18,255 nt of DNA, taken from contig JAEDGW010000050.1 of NCBI GenBank assembly GCA_016297325.1, positions 1-18,255 on the forward strand, given 5' to 3'. A program made the translations under genes and the position numbers. Under the pieces are notes generated by a model. It was not told where the DNA came from. It saw nothing but the letters and a program-made list of their open reading frames with translations, and ran no database searches. This DNA is from Coprococcus sp. Its GTDB lineage: Bacteria; Bacillota; Clostridia; Lachnospirales; Lachnospiraceae. Shown here piece after piece: positions 14,741 through 18,255 of the stretch (positions are counted from its first letter, which is position 1; each line of letters starts with the position of its first letter).

Positions 14741-15032
14741 TTAACCAGGAGATTGCGTCACACAATCCTTCCTCTGAAAACTCAAATTGCTTTGAACCCT
14801 TCTTCTCATCCGGTGTAACCTCAAAACAAAATGGTTCCGGCCATATGTATGCCGTCAGAACCGTCTTCGTCTCAGGCTTGCTCTCCTCTGCGGAATCACC
14901 CTCCTGTCCCTCAGTTTCGGAGGGTATCTCCACAGTATCCTTCTGTATCATATATCTGATACCTTTGTCGCTCCCTTTAAATGGTCTTGACTTATAGAAC
15001 TCCAGTGCAAGAAGCTCTGGTCTGGTTATCAT
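14703..15032 (-). CDS. Conserved-looking 109-residue protein, unknown function
   Basis: This is a small soluble protein with no signal peptide or membrane segment. It begins MITRPELLALEFYKSRPFKGSDKGIRYMI, continues through an acidic low-complexity insert (about 37-57), then TAYIWPEPFCFEVTPDEKK and a C-terminal FSEEGLCDAISWLNE helix. I recall similar short proteins in Lachnospiraceae envelope or FHA loci but cannot name a domain. AAGGTGA precedes the ATG, and the gene follows its neighbour after 9 nt. Its 3' end overlaps the next gene. The acidic insert and compact ends suggest a cytosolic adaptor, but function is unknown. Confidence 0.75.
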   Translation of the reverse strand: MITRPELLALEFYKSRPFKGSDKGIRYMIQKDTVEIPSETEGQEGDSAEESKPETKTVLTAYIWPEPFCFEVTPDEKKGSKQFEFSEEGLCDAISWLNESHDEYAYKKQ

Positions 15033-15041
15033 ATAATCACC

Positions 15042-16850
15042 TTACTTTATAGTAAATGGATATACCTCTATAATATTCTTTGTATCTTCATTCTTTATAT
15101 AAAGGTATGTAACTCCCTTAGGAGCACTATCACCAAGTATCTTCACCCATGTTGACCATCCGTCAACAACAGGGTCTGAGAAAGATATTGAATCTGACTT
15201 GTTTCCATCAGAATATACTACATATCCTGATATATTCATTGAATCACTTCCAGAGAATGCAAATGCTGTGTGGATATATATATCATTGCCATTTCCACCC
15301 TTTATGCTGTCTGATCTGTCATCCAGATCACTCTCTGAACTGTTGACAAATGACTGGATATCCCACTTTACAAGCTCCGTGTATATCTTCTGGGCTGTAG
15401 GACTTCCTGAATATCTGAGTTCTCCGAGATACTGCATTGTGAGCTCATTTGACGCATTCTTGTTCGCCTTTATATAAGCCAGCTTTGCATTGACGATCTT
15501 ATTTGAAACATCTGTCTTCTCTACGTTTTCATAGTATTCAACAGCCTTCTTGTAGTCCTTGTCCTTTACTGCCTGTGCAGCCAGAGCTATATAACACTTA
15601 TCCTTCTCTTTTACACAGTCCTTATATCCTGCATCAACCTTGTTATAACTCTTTATAGCGTTCTCATAGTCTTTGTTCTTGTAATACTCGGTTGCCTTCT
15701 GGTATGTACACTCGCTTGCCTTATCAGCATAGTCGTCATACTCTGACTTTGTGAACATATCGTAAGCATCGTCATACTTTCCATCCTTGAGAAGCTCTGA
15801 TCCCTTGTCATAGTAACACTTTGCAAGGAGAGTTGCTGAGTCCTCGTAATCCTCGATGGTTGTCAGAAGCTCTATAGCTCCATCGTAATCCTTAGCAGTT
15901 ATCAGTGACTGAGCCTTCTTATATGTACACTCGATAACCTTGTCTGAGGCATCCTTGTATGATCCTGCATTCTTGAATGCGTCTATGGCGGCATCATATG
16001 ATGCTGCATTCATCTGATCCATTCCTGCGCTGTAATAACACTGATTTGCCTTGTCAAATGCGTCCTGGCTCTTTACCTCAGAAGCCTTTCCACTCTGCTT
16101 GCCATCCTTTTCTGCAGCCTGCTTGCTCTTGGCAGCTTTGTTATAGTATTCTGCAGCTTCAAGGTTCTTGCCCTCTTTCTCAAGTGACTCTGCATACTGA
16201 TAATATGCATCACCATTTGCCAGATTATAAGAATCCTTGAAATTGCCCAGATCCTTGTAGAGAGTAACCGCCTCTTCGATCTTGCCCTGTGATATCATAT
16301 CGCTTGCATCGTTGTACTTCTTGAACTTTGGCACGAATAAAAATGCAAACACACCTATGGCTAAGACTATAACTATAGGAATTGTGATAAGAGCGATCTT
16401 AGCACCTTTTCCCATAGGCTTCTTTTCGCCCTTTTTCTTTATCATTACATCATCACCCACAGGAGGCATATTTCTCATACCCGGCTGCGGAATTCCGTTC
16501 TGTGGCGGCATTCCACCCGGACCTGACATTCCATTTTGTGGCGGCATTCCATTTGGCATTCCGTTCTGTTGTGGCATCATGCCCTGTGGCGGCATTCCAC
16601 CCGGCATAGGATGCTCCGAAGGAGCCTGATGCATAGGGACAGGCTGGCCTGCAGGTGTAAGTGGCTGATTCTCCATACCAGAGCCTGTCAGTACAGTTGT
16701 GCTGTCATTGTCTGCATTCGCACTTGTGAGCACCGTCGTACTGTCTTCATCACTATTCTGTTCATAATTGATCAATGGAAATTGTTTTCCACATACAGGG
16801 CACACCCTGATGTCATCTCTCATCTCACATCCACAATTATCACAATACAT
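15042..16850 (-). CDS. Zinc-ribbon membrane protein with TPR-like repeats
   Basis: This 602-residue protein has distinct parts. An N-terminal zinc ribbon has Cys 3, 6, 17 and 20 (CxxC-x10-CxxC). Two TTVLT motifs in acidic surroundings lie at 38-42 and 51-55. A Met/Pro/Gly/Gln-rich linker spans about 62-130. A Lys-rich patch precedes one membrane helix (about 151-173). Many TPR-like helical repeats follow (about 180-475), with recurring patterns such as YKDASDKVIECTYKKA, and then a beta-like C-terminal domain (about 500-602). With the N-terminus inside, the zinc ribbon and TTVLT motifs would be cytosolic and the repeats extracellular. GGAGGG lies before the ATG. Its neighbour is an FHA-domain protein, which suggests phosphothreonine-dependent contact between them. 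Exact function is unknown. Confidence 0.85.
   Translation of the reverse strand: MYCDNCGCEMRDDIRVCPVCGKQFPLINYEQNSDEDSTTVLTSANADNDSTTVLTGSGMENQPLTPAGQPVPMHQAPSEHPMPGGMPPQGMMPQQNGMPNGMPPQNGMSGPGGMPPQNGIPQPGMRNMPPVGDDVMIKKKGEKKPMGKGAKIALITIPIVIVLAIGVFAFLFVPKFKKYNDASDMISQGKIEEAVTLYKDLGNFKDSYNLANGDAYYQYAESLEKEGKNLEAAEYYNKAAKSKQAAEKDGKQSGKASEVKSQDAFDKANQCYYSAGMDQMNAASYDAAIDAFKNAGSYKDASDKVIECTYKKAQSLITAKDYDGAIELLTTIEDYEDSATLLAKCYYDKGSELLKDGKYDDAYDMFTKSEYDDYADKASECTYQKATEYYKNKDYENAIKSYNKVDAGYKDCVKEKDKCYIALAAQAVKDKDYKKAVEYYENVEKTDVSNKIVNAKLAYIKANKNASNELTMQYLGELRYSGSPTAQKIYTELVKWDIQSFVNSSESDLDDRSDSIKGGNGNDIYIHTAFAFSGSDSMNISGYVVYSDGNKSDSISFSDPVVDGWSTWVKILGDSAPKGVTYLYIKNEDTKNIIEVYPFTIK
16466..16601 (-). 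repeat. Met/Pro/Gly/Gln-rich linker repeats (GMPPQNG)
   Basis: Within the zinc-ribbon protein gene, a degenerate repeat encodes GMPPQNG-like units (GMPPQNG, GMPNGMPPQNG, GGMPPQNG). At DNA level the phrase for GGCATTCC/GGCGGCAT recurs. It is a flexible linker between the zinc ribbon and the membrane helix. Confidence 0.7.
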
Positions 16851-16886
16851 ATCTTTCCCTCCATTTCTATGGATCAGTTTATTATT

Positions 16887-18255
16887 TTATGAGTTACTTT
16901 TAAATATAAAATCTTCATTTGATAACCTTACCACACTATTATCTGGAATTATCACATCCATATTGCTGTAAACCTGTGTACCATTCAGATATGTATGATT
17001 AGTAGAATTGTTATCTCTCAGATAGTTCACACCATTTATACTTGTTATATATGCATGTCTTCTACTTATAGACTTGTTGCCTGTTATCTTGAAGTCCACG
17101 CCCTGATCAGCCTTACCTATACAGAATACCTGCTTATTTATCTGAACTGTCTCGCCTGTACTCTTTCTTGTGATGGTTGGCTTGCTGCCTCCGACGATGG
17201 TTCTGTTGCTGAACAGCGTTGTAGGTGGCTCTTCATCGACCTGCTCGCTGAGTCTCTTGGCCTCCTCGACCTGACGCTTTGCAAGATCTGCCTGGCGCTT
17301 TGCCTCCTCAGCGTTCTTTCTTGCCGCAAATTCAGCCTGCAATCTGGCCTCCTCTGCCTGCATCTCACGCTCTCTCGCACGTCTTATCTCATCCGCATAC
17401 TGTGAAGATACCTTCTCAGCCCTGAGTCTCTCCTCCTCAGCGCTCTGATACAATGAGTCGTCCTCCGCTGTGAGTATTGCAGTCTGCTCGTAGTCCCTGG
17501 CTTCCGCAGTTACTCTCTGTCTCCATATCTCAGCCTCAACCCTGGCAGCTTCCGCCTTCATTCTGGTCTCTTCTGCCTCTCTCGCTATACCGGCCTGATA
17601 CTTGGCTTCCTCTATCTGTCTCTTCACTTCATTCTCAGCATTTATACGGGCTTCCTCAGCTCTCTTTGCTGCCTCTTCCGCCTTGTGTATAGCCATCTCT
17701 TTGTTATTCGTATCGGTGGTAAGAACCTCACTTCTGCCATTCTCACCCTGAATTATGAGAAGCTGGCTTGTAGACCTCAGCTCCGACACGAACTCATTGA
17801 AATGGAACGCATCAAATTCTCTGTGGTCGTTGAAGTAATCAACTATCTGATTCGCACACTCTATAGCTGGTGTGTGCGCATATATAAGTGATGATAACAG
17901 TTCTTTCAGAAACTCTCCGATATTTCTCTTCTCAAAATTACACTCCAATGGAAGATACAGAAGCTGTACCGAAAAATCCACAAATCTGACGAACATAGAA
18001 TTGGCATCCCATACGATCTTATCAGGCTTAAGTCCATTCTGTATAATAGAAACAAGCTGTTTGCTGATGCTGAATATATATTCAACAAGCTCGTCCCTGA
18101 ATACAGGTTTCTGTGTTATCTGTGCAAAAGTGATATCCCCATCTATCGAGTATTCAAGTATTCTGTCCCCCTTGACAAATACTTCCTTGCACGTGCTTGT
18201 ATTTCCCGCAAATGGAACGTTATACGCATTCATCTCATATTTGTTGATTGGAGTT
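16887..18255 (-). CDS. FHA-domain coiled-coil protein (DUF6382-like N-terminal domain), 5' end beyond the window
   Basis: This is a cytosolic signalling protein that should bind phosphothreonine peptides. Numbered from the ATG at 18233, residues 1-155 resemble the DUF6382-type domain often paired with FHA in Clostridia (by recall). A highly charged Ala/Glu/Arg coiled coil covers about 183-332. The FHA domain covers about 368-448 with GK (373-374), SRRHA (390-394) and NNSTNHTYLNG (408-418). Just before the FHA domain lies PPTTLF (336-341), and inside the coiled coil lies EQTAILT (249-255). The frame stays open upstream of 18233 to the window edge (TPINKYE precedes the Met), and no ribosome site precedes that ATG. 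The true start is probably outside, so I mark it partial. It is the first visible gene of the envelope operon. Confidence 0.85.
   Translation of the reverse strand, partial: TPINKYEMNAYNVPFAGNTSTCKEVFVKGDRILEYSIDGDITFAQITQKPVFRDELVEYIFSISKQLVSIIQNGLKPDKIVWDANSMFVRFVDFSVQLLYLPLECNFEKRNIGEFLKELLSSLIYAHTPAIECANQIVDYFNDHREFDAFHFNEFVSELRSTSQLLIIQGENGRSEVLTTDTNNKEMAIHKAEEAAKRAEEARINAENEVKRQIEEAKYQAGIAREAEETRMKAEAARVEAEIWRQRVTAEARDYEQTAILTAEDDSLYQSAEEERLRAEKVSSQYADEIRRAREREMQAEEARLQAEFAARKNAEEAKRQADLAKRQVEEAKRLSEQVDEEPPTTLFSNRTIVGGSKPTITRKSTGETVQINKQVFCIGKADQGVDFKITGNKSISRRHAYITSINGVNYLRDNNSTNHTYLNGTQVYSNMDVIIPDNSVVRLSNEDFIFKSNS

Noticed and set aside
17138..17380. Arg/Gln-rich minus-strand frame inside the FHA gene
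   Set aside because: It is an alternative-frame shadow of the repetitive Ala/Glu/Arg coiled-coil codons.

Overview
This window looks like chromosome from a low- to mid-GC, spore-forming Gram-positive of the Clostridia, most likely Lachnospiraceae. The evidence is a CotS-type spore coat kinase relative, an archaeal/eukaryote-type short prolyl-tRNA synthetase, a YkuD L,D-transpeptidase carrying choline-binding-like wall repeats, a zinc-ribbon/TPR membrane protein, and strong AGGAGG-type ribosome binding sites. The genus cannot be fixed from the sequence alone. Every gene I can support is on the minus strand, so transcription runs from high to low coordinates. I see no rRNA, tRNA, CRISPR array, insertion sequence or phage gene.

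In transcription order, the first unit (18255 to 9312) is a tightly packed seven-gene run. It encodes an FHA-domain coiled-coil protein (its 5' end is outside the window), a zinc-ribbon/TPR membrane protein, a 109-residue protein of unknown function, a single-pass membrane protein of unknown function, a SEDS-family FtsW/RodA/SpoVE-like polymerase, a secreted L,D-transpeptidase with about 18-20 wall-binding repeats, and a lipoprotein. It ends at a strong intrinsic terminator (9228-9267). Gaps are 36 nt or less and several genes overlap. This is the most interesting part of the window. I infer a phosphothreonine-signalling cell-envelope module in which TTVLT-like motifs in the FHA protein and its neighbour may be kinase targets read by the FHA domain. 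The glycan polymerase sits beside an L,D-transpeptidase rather than a penicillin-binding protein.

The second unit (9182 to about 5940) has a clear promoter and encodes a MerR-type DNA-binding protein with a long helical and basic tail. A two-component system follows: sensor kinase first, response regulator second, with reading frames overlapping by 23 nt.

The remaining region (5922 to 1) is housekeeping. It holds an RluA-family pseudouridine synthase followed by a 49-codon antitoxin-like gene and a terminator. Next comes proS with its terminator. A Phd/YefM-type antitoxin without a toxin then overlaps the start of cca, the tRNA nucleotidyltransferase gene. A CotS-like protein lacking several kinase catalytic residues follows; its ribosome binding site lies inside a predicted hairpin. 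Last is the 5' part of a phosphoglucomutase/phosphomannomutase gene, with its own promoter inside the end of the CotS-like gene.
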